A DNA stretch of 64,000 bases from Cryptomeria japonica (GCF_030272615.1 NC_081413.1:553127136-553191135); one strand, 5' to 3'; shown: positions 13,649 through 25,779, numbered from the stretch's first letter. Notes: a model not told the origin generated them from the sequence alone. Numbers and translations: made by a program.

Positions 13649-14882
13649 TGTTGGCAATTTGGAGGAATTGATTATGTGTTGCATTGATGTTTTGTTGTTG
13701 ATGGCAACATCGGCTATTTTGGTTGTTTACCGGTTTTCGATTGGTTCCCGTAGAGTGGTTGAATTATGATATTGATCTAGTATGCTTCGGTATGCTTTGG
13801 TTTGTGGAAATGTTTTGGATCTGTCATTCATGCTATTTAGATGTGTATCACGATCAGTTGGTTCAGGCTTTGATGACTCAAGAGCTATCATTTGTTCTAG
13901 TAAGCCTTCTAGTTACCGGTAAGGGTTTTACTTGCAGAGCTTTGTTGAAGATCTTTTGATGCAAGTGATAAGTGGTGTTGGTGTGGTTTCTAGATGGTTC
14001 TCAAGATTCTATTGGTTATCTTATTTGTGTTCCAATTCACCAATGGTGTTGGATTTGGTTTATGGTGACCTATTTTGGGTCTGGTGCTATCTAGGTTATG
14101 GACCGGTTTATGTAACGTGTTGGAGGATGTTTCTGATGTGTTACCAGCAGGATTTAACGATTGGTTTACATTGTTTTTAGCCTAAGATGACTTGGTTGAT
14201 CATTGAATTGTGGGTTTATATTATGAATTTTTTGTATTATCTTTTAGGTGCCCGACCTAATTGTTTAGGTCCTGAGTTGGTATAAATATGATGTAAGATC
14301 TCTTTGTAGATCATGGGCATATGGGATTATTTGTGTGAGAATAACATTGTAATCATATGTAGAAGGTTTGGTCGATCATAGGTGATCAAATTGGGTTGGT
14401 AAGAGAGGTTTAAGACCTCTAGTAATGAGCTTAACCCGAACTGTACACAAGCATAGGAGATGTTATCTTTGCAATTCACTCTTCATTCCAGATTGTAGTC
14501 TGGATTTATTTTATAGTCAGTGAGGCTCCTTTTTGTGATGATTAGTGCACTCTAGGTTGTTGGCCTTCCTGCATGTGCAAACCCCTCATATTGCAATCAC
14601 ATACTTACTGCAGAAGTATTATCTGACCGTTGGTAGGCTTCCCACTGTGGTTTTTCCCTTTATCGGGTTTTCCACGTACAAATCTTGGTGTCATGTGTTC
14701 TGGATGAATGGTAACTGTTATGTAATTTATGTTTATGTTTAATTGCTATATCAGTTATTCTCATATTTGGTTTATGTATTCCGGTATTGAGGTTTTGAAT
14801 GCTTAAAGTTCTATAATCCGGTGACAACTGATTCACCCCCCCCCCCTCTTAGTTGTCCTCTGGTTATCTAAGTTGTCTAACA
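13649..14882 (+). repeat. Copia 5' LTR
   Basis: 1234 bp, TGTTGG...TAACA. It carries a TATA box TATAAATA at 14281 and a C-run near 14836-14847. It has an extra segment of about 11 bp near 13787 that is absent from the 3' LTR, plus many substitutions relative to it. Confidence 0.9.
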
Positions 14883-14884
14883 AT

Positions 14885-14896
14885 TGGTATTAGAGC
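14885..14896 (+). other. Copia primer-binding site
   Basis: TGGTATTAGAGC lies 2 bp after the 5' LTR. It matches the usual plant initiator-Met tRNA primer site TGGTATCAGAGC at 11 of 12 bases; the single C to T change fits deamination. Confidence 0.85.
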
Positions 14897-14938
14897 TTGG
14901 TCCTCTTTGCAGAAGCTTAACCGCTTGAGGAATATCCT

Positions 14939-15940
14939 ATGGCATCTAGCAGTTCAAGTTCATCAAGTTCATCTAATGTTGTTTTCCAAAGAGAAATTCC
15001 TAGGCTTGATGGAACAAATTATAGAGTATGGAAGATTCAGATGGAGACTCATCTGAGATGTCTTGGAAAAAATATTTGGGAGATCAATGAGAATGGCTAT
15101 ACACATCATAATCCGGCATCTGGCAATCCTCCTCCGGCAGGATTGGATAAGGACATTGAAAATGATTGTAGAGCTAGAGAAGCCCTTTTGTGTGCACTTT
15201 TTTATCAGCAAATAATGGGACTAACCAACAAATCAACTGCAAAGGCTATATGGGACAAATTGGAGACTCTGAATGAAGGTGACCCTACTATTAAAATTGC
15301 TAAACTTGATGGTTATCGGGTAAGGTATGAGAACCTGAAGATGGAAGGAGATGAAAGGATTACTGCTTTCATGGAGAGAGTTAATGAGATTATTTTGGGA
15401 ATTTAATGTTGTGGTGGATCTCTAGGCGAAGATGAAATAGTTTCTAAAGTACTGAGAGATTTGTCATCGGCATATAAGATGAAGGCTACTGCAATTAATG
15501 AGTTGAGAACTGTGGCAAACACCTCTGTTAATAGGGATACCTTGGTTGGGAAGTTATATGCTTTTGAGCTTGAGGAATTTGGACCTTTGGGCGCTGTAAA
15601 ATCTTAACCTACTTTTCATGCATCTACATCATCTACCGACAAGAATGATTGGAAAGCTTTAAATGCGAAGGAACTAGAGGATATGAAGAAATAAGATGAA
15701 GAGTTTGAGAAAACTCAAGGCTTATTTGCTAGAAGAGTACCTAAAGGACCCGCACGAAGTAAGTATGAAGGAAAATCACCTTTTAAATGCTTTGCATGTA
15801 ATAAGATAGGTCATTTTGCATCTAGATGTCCTGAAAGGAATTCAAGATTTGAAGAAAGAGATAGAAGATCTTTTAGGCCTAAGCATGATTATCAGAACAA
15901 GCATAAGTACAGGAGAAACAAAGATAAATCATGTTACTAT
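14939..15940 (+). pseudogene. Copia gag (capsid and zinc knuckle), interrupted
   Basis: The frame opens with ATG at 14939, 56 bp past the LTR: MASS followed by a serine run. It then has the copia capsid words PRLDGTNYRVWKIQMETHL, AKAIWDKLETL and RVNEIILGI up to a TAA at 15404. The same frame resumes with VSKVLRDLSS and LVGKLYAFELEEF. It is stopped by TAA at 15605 and 15692, then gives a CCHC zinc knuckle (CFACNKIGHFASRC, near 15790-15832). No frameshift is needed; three TAA codons kill it. It would form the virus-like particle shell and bind the element RNA. Confidence 0.85.
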
Positions 15941-18540
15941 GTGGATGAGGAAGGTGTGACTGATTCTAATGATGAACCAGTACAAGATTCAGCTAGTGGA
16001 TCCAGCAATGGAAAGGAATGGGTATTCTTAGCTATCAAGGAAGATGATCTGGTACCTGAACAGAAGGCCCTTGCTGCTAAAATTGAAGACAATGATGAAT
16101 GGGTAATTTACAGTGGATGTTCATATCATATGACTGGAGATAAAAGGAAGTTCTTATCTATGGAAGAATTTGATGGTGGTCTGGTTATATTTGGAGATGA
16201 CAAAGCATGCATGATCAAGGGAAGATGAACAATATCATTGGATGGTAAGCATAACACTGATAATGTTTATTATGTTGAAGGTTTAAGGCATAATCTTTTG
16301 AGTGTAGGACAATTGGTGGATAAGGGATTTCAGTTACAATTCAAGGATGGAAAATGCAAGATTATCAACAGATCTGGATTGGAGATTGCAACCGGTACAT
16401 GGACTAAAGGTAATATCTTTCATTTGAACTCCGATGAGAAGACATGTTTGATTGCACAAATTGATGAGAGTTGGCTATGGCATAAGAGGTTGTGTCATGT
16501 GAATTTTGATTGCATTGTGAAGATCAATTCTACTAAGGTAGTTAGAAATATACCTAAGATTGTAAAGCCCTATAATCCGATATGTAAGGAATGTCAAATG
16601 GGAGAGCAAGTAAGAACTTATTTTAAGAGTATACAAGACAAATCTAATGATGTTCTTGATCTTATTCATACTGATTTGTGTGGTCCTGGTAGAATCAAAA
16701 TTTTTCAGGGTAATAGATATTTCATGCTAATCATTGATGACTATTCAAGAATGATGTGGATTACTTTTCTAAGGGAGAAGTCTGAAGCATTTGAAAAGTT
16801 TAAAATCTTTAAAGCTAAAGTTGATATAGAGACAGGATTGAAGATTAAATTCTTAAGGTCAGATCAAGGTGGAGAATTCATATCTAGTGAATTTAACAGC
16901 TATTGTGAGAAGAATGGGATAAGGAGACAGTTGTCTACACCCCAGACACCTCAGCAAAATGGAGTTGTGGAAAGGAAGAAAAAAACTATCTTGGATGCAG
17001 CTAGAACTATAATGATGGAAGCTAATCTGCCTCATGTCTACTAGAGAGAAGTTGTAAGCACGACGGTATACACATTCAATAGAGTTCATATCAAAGGAGA
17101 TACTGGTAAGACACCTTATGAGTTATGGTTTGGTCATACACCGATAGTCAAGTATTTTAGAATCTTTGATAGTAAATGCTATATCAAAAGAGATGATTCC
17201 ATTGGAAAGTTTTATCCTAGATGTGATGAAGGAATATTTATTGGTTATTCTAATGAAAGCAAAGCATATAGATGTTATAACAAAAGATTGCAGAGAATTG
17301 TGGAGATCACAAATGTCAAAGTGGATGAGCAAAACAAAAGTCAAATCAGAACTTATGAGAGAGAACCGATAGTGGAAATGATCATAACTAAGCCGTAAAA
17401 CCTACACCGGAACAGAATGTTGAACCAGTTACTCCAGTAATATCAAAAAATTCAACAGTAACTGAAGATCAAGAGAGAGGAACAGAAAATCAGAAGACTC
17501 CTAGGTATGTAAGGTTGAATCATTCAGAAGATTGGATCATTAGAGACAAAAACAAAGGAGTGATGACAAGAAGAAGGTTGGCAGCTGATGATGTATGTTT
17601 TATTTCTCAAGTTGAACCGGCATCAATAATTGAAGCTTGTAAAGATGAATGTTGAATGAAAGTTATGGAAGAAGAATTAGATTAGATAGAAAAGAATAAC
17701 ACATGGACTTTAGTTCCCCGGCCTAAAAATAAGAACGTTATTGGAACTAAATGGGTTTGTTAGGAATAAACTGAATGAAGATGGACAAGTTGTGAGGAGT
17801 AAAGCTAGATTGGTTTGTAAAGGATATTCTCAGAAGGAAGGAATTGATTATGATGAAACCTTTGCACTGGTAGCTAGGATTGAAGTTGTGAGATTATTTC
17901 TTGCTTATACTGCATATAAGAACTACAAGGTTTATCAGACAGATGTTAAGTGTGCATTTTTGAATGAAGATCTTGAAGAGGGAATTTATATTGAGCAACC
18001 TGATGTATTTTCACTTTCAGATGACAAAAACATGGTTTGCAGGTTAAAAAAAGCTTTATATGGATTGAAACAAGCTCCTAGAGCTTGGTATGCAAGACTG
18101 GATAAATATCTTTTGAAGCTTGATTTCACTAAAGATTCAAATTGGGCTGGAGATGTTGATGACCAGAAGAGCACATCCGGTGGAGCTTTCTTTCTTGGAA
18201 AGAAACTTGTTTCATGGATCAACAAGAAGCAGTCATGCACCTCTTTATCTACTGATGAATTCGAGTATGTTGTTGCTGCTACTAACTATACACAAGTTCT
18301 ATGGATGAAGCAAATAAGGTGGATTGTAATGAACCAGTAGTTATTCACTATGATAACTCTGCTGCTATTAATGTATCAAAGAATCTGGTATTTCATTCTA
18401 AGACAAAGCACATATCTATCAAGTATAACTTTTTTAAGGAGAAGGTGGAAGCAAATGAAGCCAAACCGGTTTATGTGAACACTAAAGAGCATATTGCAGA
18501 CATCTTCACTAAACCTTTACGTAAGGAATCATTTGAGTAG
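15941..18540 (+). pseudogene. Copia pol (protease, integrase, truncated RT, RNase H)
   Basis: In order: a protease region with YSGCSYHMTGDK (the usual DSG Asp at 16109 is Tyr); TGA at 16226; GAG-pre-integrase (LWHKRLCHVN) and an integrase core with HTDLCGP, RSDQGGEF and QNGVVERKKKT, supplying D, D and E; TAG at 17042; more integrase tail; and further stops near 17396-17690. RT begins at about 17741 with QTDVKCAFLNEDLEE and ALYGLKQAPRAWYARL, then jumps within 18127-18142 straight into the RNase H words NWAGDVDDQKSTSGG. The YVDD palm and some 200 residues are missing. RNase H ends in another frame (18301-18540: TKHISIKYNFFKE, HIADIFTKPL). The domain order is that of Ty1/copia. Confidence 0.9.
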
Positions 18541-18725
18541 TTCAGAGACAGATTGGGGGTTTTTGCCCCTCCAGTAGAGACCTGAGTGATGCTGATTGGA
18601 ATCAGTTTGGTATGCACAAATTGATTTGGTGGTGCTACTATACTCATGGGGAGTAGTTAGCTATAAGAATCAAAGGAATTATGATTTTTCTTTGATATTC
18701 AAGTCATACTTTTGGCATTGATGTC

Positions 18726-18918
18726 AAAGGGGGAGAGATATATGTGAAAAATAGAGCTTAACAAAATATCAGTCAAAGGGGGAGAGATCAGAGCTTCATT
18801 GCTATATCACTTTGTGGGAGATTGTTGGTTGTCTTCCATTAGGGGAGACTTTTTTGGCATTGCTTAGCACTTGGATGTTTTTCACATCTAGTGTTGACAT
18901 CAATGCCAAAGGGGGAGA
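18726..18918 (+). other. Three polypurine tracts before the copia 3' LTR
   Basis: AAAGGGGGAGA occurs at 18726, 18775 and 18908, each preceded by a GTC or GCC word. The third ends 1 bp before the 3' LTR and is the expected plus-strand primer; the two upstream copies may be extra primers or relics of local duplication. Confidence 0.8.
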
Positions 18919-18919
18919 T

Positions 18920-20185
18920 TGTTGGAAATTTAGAGGAATTGATTATGTGTTGCATTGATGTTTTTTCATTGATGGCAACACTGGTTGTTTTGGTTGTTTA
19001 TCAGTTTCTGGTTGGTTCCGGTAGAGTGGCTGGATTATGATATTGATCTGGTATGCTTTGGTTTGTGGAATTGTTTTGGATCTGTCATTCATGTTATTCA
19101 AATGTGTATCACAATCAGTCGATTCAAGATTTGATGACTCGGGAACTATCATTTGTTCTAGTAAGCCTTCTGGTTACCGGTAAGGGTTTTACTGGTAGAG
19201 CTTTGTTGAAGATCTTTTGATGCACGTGATAAGTGGTGTTGGTGCAACTTCTAGATGGTTCTCAAGATGTTGTTGGTTAGCTTATTCGTGTTCCAGTTCA
19301 TCGGTGGTGTTGGATTTGGTTTATGGTGACCTATTTTGGGTTTTGTGTTATCTAGGTTATGGACCGGTTTATGTAACGTGTTGGAGGATGTTCTTGATGC
19401 ATTACCAGTGAGATTTAATGATTGGTTTACATTGTTTTTGGCTTAAGCCAACTTGGTTGATCATAGGATTGTGGGTTTATATTATGAATTTATTGTATTA
19501 TCTTTTAGGTGACCGACCTAATTGTTTAGGTCCTGGGTTGGTATAAATATGATGTAAGATCTCTTTGTAGATCATGGGCATATGGGATCAAGGTTATGGG
19601 ATTATCTATGTGTGAATAATATTGTAATCATATGCAGAAGGTTTGGTCGATCATAGGTGATTGAATTGGGTTGATAAGAGAGGTTTAAGGCCTCTGGTGT
19701 TGAGCTTAACTGAAACTATAATCAGGCATAGGAGATGTTATCTTTGCAGTTCACTCTTCATTCCAGATTGTAGTATAGATTTATTTTGTAGTCAATGAGG
19801 CTCCTTTTTGTGATGATCAGTGCGCTCTAGGTTGTTGGCCTTCCTGCATGTGCAGGCCCCTTATATTGTAATCACATATTTACTGCAAAAGTATTATCTG
19901 ACCATGGGTAGGCTTCCCACCGTGGTTTTTCCCTTTACCGGGTTTTCCATGTACAAATGTTGGTGTCATGTGTTCTAGATTAATGGTAATTGTTATGTGA
20001 TTTATGTTTATGTTTAATTTCTATATCAGTTATTTTGGCATTTGGTTTATGCATTGTGGTATTGAGTTTATGTGTTTCGGTAATAAGGTTTTGAATGCTT
20101 AAAGTTCTATAATCTGGTGACAACTGATTCACCACCACCACCCCCCCCCTCTCAGTTGTCCTCTGGTTATCTAGGTTGTCTAACA
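18920..20185 (+). repeat. Copia 3' LTR
   Basis: 1266 bp, TGTTGG...TAACA, directly after the polypurine tract. TATA box TATAAATA at 19542. It has expanded CCA/C runs at 20131-20150 and an extra segment of about 22 bp near 20050-20075 relative to the 5' LTR. Confidence 0.9.
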
Positions 20186-20455
20186 CTTTCCAAATATGTT
20201 GTAATAAAATATGCAACAAAAGAATATAAAAATCTCATAAACGTAGCACCAGATGATGAATTTTATAATCATTGAAAACATTGATGATTTAGTTATAAGA
20301 TCACACAAAAGGCTTCAAACTGAGATAGTTATAAAAAGAGACATTAGAAATCAAGAAACATGCCACATGTTATTAGAACTTCCATTGGTAGAGATTAGTA
20401 GAACATTTGTCAATATAAATGTATCATATGAGGTTTCAAACTTATACCTATTAGT
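20186..20455 (+). pseudogene. Helitron/PIF1-type helicase pseudogene, fragment 2
   Basis: Continues fragment 1 across the copia insertion: YVVIKYATKEYKN, then, in another frame, LVIRSHKRLQTEI, RDIRNQETCHMLLELPL and ISRTFVNINVSYE up to the solo LTR at 20456. These words match the Helitron protein segment that reads roughly ..SAQEVCHLLL.LPLV.SSR.F... between the Rep and helicase parts. At least one frameshift lies between 20250 and 20260. It is interrupted on the right by the solo LTR. Confidence 0.65.
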
Positions 20456-21879
20456 TGTAGACACATAAATCTATCCACTAAATTAAATAAATATTTGATA
20501 TTTACTTGATACACTAATATTCCTCTATTAATTAAAATCACATTTAATTCATTCATTCAATCCCCATTCTTCTATTTTAATTAAATAAATTACATAAATT
20601 TATTTAAATTAAAAATCTCTATCTATAACCCAGTTATTAAATAAATCTAATTTATTTAATTTCCCTCATTCCTCTCATTTAAATAAATCAACATTTATTT
20701 AAAAACACAAATCAAATTCCCCTTTTTAATAAATGTTTATTTAAATCTCTAAATCTCACCCCACTTGCAATCTCCTACACATGCAAGTAGCGCTAATAAA
20801 TAGATTTTATTTCTAAATAAAATCCTATTTTCTCTCACCCACCAAACCCCCTTCTAGACTCTTCTAAACCCTTCTAATTAGCCTAATTCATCTCCTACTT
20901 ATTGTCACATTCCTAAGAAAAGAGAAGTCACTTCTCAAAGCCTCCAAAGTCTTTGAAATGCATTAAAGGCCTTATGTCCTCAACAAGTTAACCCTCAAAG
21001 TCTTCCAAACCATTTATGGCTCTTACATAACCATTAATGGTTAACTCAACTTGCCCACATGGTTAGAGGCTTTCCCTCTAACTCAACCCTCATTTAACTC
21101 ATGGGTCTCTTCAAGCATTCATTGCTTTGATCATGGTTATCTCCATTAACTATTGCACAAGAGTTTATCCATTGGATAAAAGCTTTATCCTCTAACTCAA
21201 GCCTAACCAAACCCTCCTAGGGTAACCTTCATGTCATCTCAAGCATTTAATGCTTCTTCCCTCTCCTCTCAAGCCATCTCATGTTGACACTTGTCATCAT
21301 GGGATTGGGTTGAAAGCCATCACATGGATCACAAACCCATCAATCCTAGCCCTTCACAAGCCCACTCAATCTTGACCATCCATTGCCCTATTTCCCCTAT
21401 AAATAGAGCTCTTATTCTTCATTTTTCAGAATCAAAAGTCTTTTGTGCATCAAACTTATAGTCATTTTAGAGAGAGCATTAAGATGCATTTGCATTGTTA
21501 TACTAAGATTCACATAGACTAATTAGGTGCTTTCTCATAGTAAAAAATTTACACTTGCATAAGAATTTATTTTCATTTTTACAACCATCTTGAATCTTCC
21601 TATGACATCCATGGATAGTGCTAAAAGTTGAGAGCTACACTCATGTGGGACTTGGAGAGGAGAGGAACAAGGGAGGAACATCTATGAGAATTTTGGGGAG
21701 CATCTTGAGGGGTTTTCTTTGCCTTTTTCATTTATGTATGCTCTTTATTGTGTGCTTTATATATTTCTTGATATGCATCTTAAGGTTTTTAAGTTCATTT
21801 GTATTTCATTTTGGTTGTAACTAATCTACTAACATTTGAACTTGTGTTTTATGCCTTGTGCCCCTTTTGACGTGCATCA
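20456..21879 (+). mobile_element. Solo LTR, TGTAGACAC family, forward
   Basis: Begins TGTAGACACATAAAT and ends TGCATCA, flanked by a perfect 5-bp duplication TTAGT (20451-20455 and 21880-21884). TATA box TATAAATAG at 21398. Its sequence is the reverse complement of the solo LTR at 24413-25722 over most of its length. It splits the Helitron helicase pseudogene between fragments 2 and 3. Confidence 0.85.
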
Positions 21880-21884
21880 TTAGT

Positions 21885-23594
21885 ATTTGAGAGAACAATG
21901 GAGAACAGACAAAATATTTTGTTCATGGATATTAAATTAGGTATTTTTTATGTAATTTTTCATATTGATTATTGTGTCTAGATCGTGGATACATAATCCT
22001 AAACAAAAAAGACATAACAAATATAAGACAAGACAAAGAGAAAGTATTGTCATACTTTTTCCTAGGCTTGTATCCATTCCTCCACATGAGTTAGATAAAT
22101 GGATTGACTTTTTTTTATTTGAATTATTGCTACATACAAATCATTTTGTGACATATGAAGATATTTTGGTCATGACAATGACTATATAATAGAAAAGTGA
22201 GAGTTATTCAATTATAATCATTGGCATGTGGAACAGACAATTATTATTAAATGTTGAAAATACTAGTGATATTGAAGTTGAGGATAACAAAGCTATTTAA
22301 GTAGATATTACAAAGCATGAATAGAAAATTATATATAGACTATATCATGGTTAGAATATGCAAATTTCTAAAGTAGATATGTCGAGGAGAAGAGACATTG
22401 ATAGACAGACATACTAGTCTAATGAATATTTTGCACCTAAAGAGTACACAAGTAAAGAAATAAATTTCACAAGGAGCATGAGAGATCATGGGTCTCATAC
22501 ATGATGATATACCATAATTTATTAACTACAAAACCCTTAGTGATAAACAAAAAAAGGTATTCAATATAATTATGTCACGCTATCATAAGAATCAAAATGC
22601 ATTGTCATCGCTCGTGATAATTCAAAGAACAAATAAACTAGGAAAGTCACATCTGATTGGTGCCATTATTTAAACTCTCGATAATGCAATGATACCATGT
22701 CATTCTCCCCTTCTATTTCTTGCACCAACTAGAGTTGCAACATTCAATATAAGATCTTCCATAGTTTATTCGAAATCAAGAGTGCTAATAAGAGATATTT
22801 CTTGACTAGGAAGAAGAATACTAAAAATGTTTTCAGTAAGATATAATACATATCAAATACATTCTGATCAATGAAATAAGTTTCATTGGTCAAAACTTGT
22901 CAGAGAACATAGATTGTCAACTTCGACAAGCATTCTCATAAAGTGCAAAGGTAAGCTTTGCAAAAATGTACCTAAATTATCTTGATTAATAAAAAGAACT
23001 ATTTATATTCTAATACATGCAATTCATATGTTTAAGTTTCTACAATTTAATAGTATATAATTTTGAAAATAATTGCTATTAATTATCTTTTAGCTATATC
23101 TATGATTTTGGTTGGAGATTTGGGCCAATTGCCTCCAATTAATGATAGATTAGTATATGATAGCCATGGACATGGGCTAAGTTATCGTGGGAAGAAATTA
23201 AAATTATAGCTATTTTACATATATTCATACAAGATGAAAAACGTCTAGCAACAAATATTTCCTCAACTTCTAATGAATCTAAGAGATGCAAACCCAATAA
23301 TTAATGATTGGAAGTTGCTTATGACAATAACCATTATTAGTATAGATACAAAAAGCAACGAGGAATTTTACAATGGTGTTTATTTTTTATCCACAAATGG
23401 TGATATGTATAATCATAATAAGAAAAGGTTATATTCATTGTTACATCCTATTGCACAAAGTGTTGCAACAAAAGTGAGAAGTGTTAATGTAGCTAAAGGA
23501 TGTCCAAATGATGAGCTTGATGTGGAATTATTGACCAATAAAAATGTAAGGGTAATGTTGACTTCAAATATTTGGATATACAAACATGATTAAT
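21885..23594 (+). pseudogene. Helitron/PIF1-type helicase pseudogene, fragment 3
   Basis: Contains ILFPRLVSIPPHELDKW and FELLLHTNHFVTYEDIL (22045-22165), the segment before the helicase. The PIF1 helicase follows: a decayed Walker A (QRTNKLGKSHLIGAI, near 22620-22665, where plants have GTAGTGKS), FLAPTRVATFNI (about 22710-22745), Walker B-like ILVGDLGQLPPIND (about 23105-23145), then an open stretch at 23273-23593 with MNLRDANPIINDW, HPIAQSVATKVRS and NVRVMLTSN. Several stops and frame changes separate these blocks. In life it would unwind DNA during rolling-circle transposition. No Helitron 5'-TC or 3'-CTRR hairpin terminus was identified. Confidence 0.8.
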
Positions 23595-24412
23595 GATAAG
23601 AGATTTCCAAGTACAATATTTTTGTTGATGTTGATTGTGGAGTGCAGTGGCTAGTTATTTACATTTTTATTTGCAAGTTTTAGTGTAATTTATTAGTAAT
23701 CAAATGTATCATCATTATGGAAGGTCACAATTATCAATTGATTTTTCAATTGAATAATGGATGATTGCAAATGCAATGTAATACTAAGATAAAATATGTA
23801 ATTATTAAAAAAATTATAACAATATTATTTAAAATTATTGCATACTATAGAAATAATCTTTAATAAACTGTTATATATTGGAGATTATTAAATGAAACCA
23901 TTAAAGATTTATAAAAATTATAACTAGAATATTTTAACTATAGAATTTTTTATTTTTTTTCACACATCAATATATTATTTGGCAAAGAATTAATAACATG
24001 AAGATAAAAAACTATCCAAAATAAGGTAAATAATAGTCTTATAATATCATTGCTTAATCAATAATCCATATTAATATATTTGTAGCACAAACTATAATTT
24101 AATATAACTATTTCAAAAGCTCAAAATTAGTTAATACATTTGATATGTTACAACAAATATTTGCTACTTTATATAATAATAAAACATTTATATTAATTCA
24201 TTTTAATATATTTAATTTGTATTTACAATATTTTTCATTCTCATGTTTGATTTTAGTAATTAAATTGATAAAAAAAACTCGTGGTAAACTAAAAAATATC
24301 TTTAAAAAATAAAAATGAACAATTTTATCTGAAAAATCTCAAATAATTGCTACTCTAAAATTTTCTAAGAAAACTATTTTAAAATGAACATAGGATTCTA
24401 CAACATACTAAT
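23595..24412. other. AT-rich spacer, nothing recognised
   Basis: About 0.8 kb of very AT-rich sequence between the helicase remnant and the next solo LTR, with no open frame or transposon end that I can support. It may hold the decayed 3' end of the Helitron. Confidence 0.4.
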
Positions 24413-25722
24413 TGATGTTGATAGAAATGGATACAAGTCACAAACAAAGTTCAACATTAGTATGTTAGCTCCGACCAAAAACCATAACCAAATGAACTAA
24501 AAACCATTTTAAAACATATCAAAAGAGATTTTAAAAACATGAAAGAAGCTTTAACAAAGAAAGAAAGGTGAAGAGCCTTCCTAAGGTGCATCCATGATGC
24601 CTTGTGATGCTTCTCCCTTGTTTCTCCCCTCTCCAAGTTACAAATGAATGAAGCTCTCAGCTTTTAGCACTATCCATGGATGTCATATGGAGATTCAAGA
24701 TGGTTGGAAATGATAAACAAATGTTATGCGAATGCAAATAATGATGCTATAAAAAAGCTCTAGTTATCTATGTAAGCTCCACTATAATAACAATGCTCTA
24801 ATGCTTCCCTCCTTTGTTTGAGAAGAAGGGTTCTATTTATAGGAAAAATAGAAGATTGAATGGTCAAGATTGATCTGGTTTGTGGAGGGCCAAGATTGCA
24901 TCATTCATGATCCATGTGATGGTTTTCAACCCAATCCCATGATGACAAGTATCAACATGAGATGCCTTGAGAGGAGAGGGAATGAGCATTTAATGCTTGA
25001 GAAGACATGAGGGTAACATCATGTGGGTTGGGTTATTAGATAAAGCTTTTATCCAAGGGTAAGGTTATTATCCAGTGGGTAAACTCTCATGCAAAGTTTA
25101 CCCATGGTTAAGCCTTGACTAAAGGGTCAAGACCCATGTGGGTTGGAGTGTTGAAGAAAGAAAGCATTTATGACTCTGTAAGAGTCTTAAATGGGTGAGC
25201 TGATGGGTTGAGGGTTAATCCTGGATTAGGATTGTGAAAATGATTAGAATAGGGATTAGACTAAATTCGAAAGGGTTAGAAGAATCTAGAAGGGGATTAG
25301 AAGAGTCTAGAAAAATCTAGAAAGAGGAGGGTGTGGATAAATAGGATTTGTTTAAATAAAAATCTATCTAAATGTGCAACTTGCATTTGTAGGAGAATGC
25401 AAGTCGATGAGTCATTTTTAAATAAATATTGATTTATTTAAAAAGGGGATTTGATTTTTAAATAAATATTGATTTATGGTTTTTAAATAAATGTTAAATT
25501 TATTTAAATACGAGGAAAGGGGTGAATATTAAATAAATTAGATTTATTTAATAACTTGGACTATAATTAGTAATTAAATAAATTGATGAATTTTATTTAA
25601 CTAAAATAGCAGAATAGGCTAAGGTGAATTAATTAAATGTCCATTTAACTAACAGAGGAATATTAGTCATTAAATGAATATTTAATATTCATTTAATTAG
25701 TAGACAAATTTATGTGTCTACA
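24413..25722 (-). mobile_element. Solo LTR, TGTAGACAC family, reverse
   Basis: On the minus strand it starts TGTAGACACATAAAT and ends CAACATCA. The flanks CTAAT (24408-24412) and CTAAC (25723-25727) match at 4 of 5. The minus-strand TATA box TATAAATA lies at 24834-24841. It is 1310 bp, inverted relative to the solo LTR at 20456, and shares a segment around the 'gacatccatggatagtgct' word. Confidence 0.8.
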
Positions 25723-25779
25723 CTAACAATACTAAATTGAAAAAGCTAGAGGCGTATGAAATGGAGAATTGGAAATAGA

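Larger units (their letters stand above)
13649..20185 (+). mobile_element. Ty1/copia retrotransposon, complete but defective
   Basis: Two direct LTRs (13649-14882 and 18920-20185) both start TGTTGG and end TCTAACA. They bracket an iMet-type primer site, a gag-pol region in integrase-before-RT order and a polypurine tract. The flanking 5-mers CTTTT (13644-13648) and CTTTC (20186-20190) match at 4 of 5. By eye the LTRs differ by roughly 8% over a 300-bp sample, so this is an old insertion. It sits inside the Helitron helicase pseudogene. All coding domains carry stops and the RT core is deleted, so it cannot be autonomous. Confidence 0.93.

Noticed and set aside
20456-25722. A 5.3-kb DNA transposon with 1.3-kb terminal inverted repeats around the helicase
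   Set aside because: Each inverted copy has its own 5-bp target duplication (TTAGT; CTAAT/CTAAC) and its own TG...CA ends, so they are two independent solo LTR insertions in opposite orientation.
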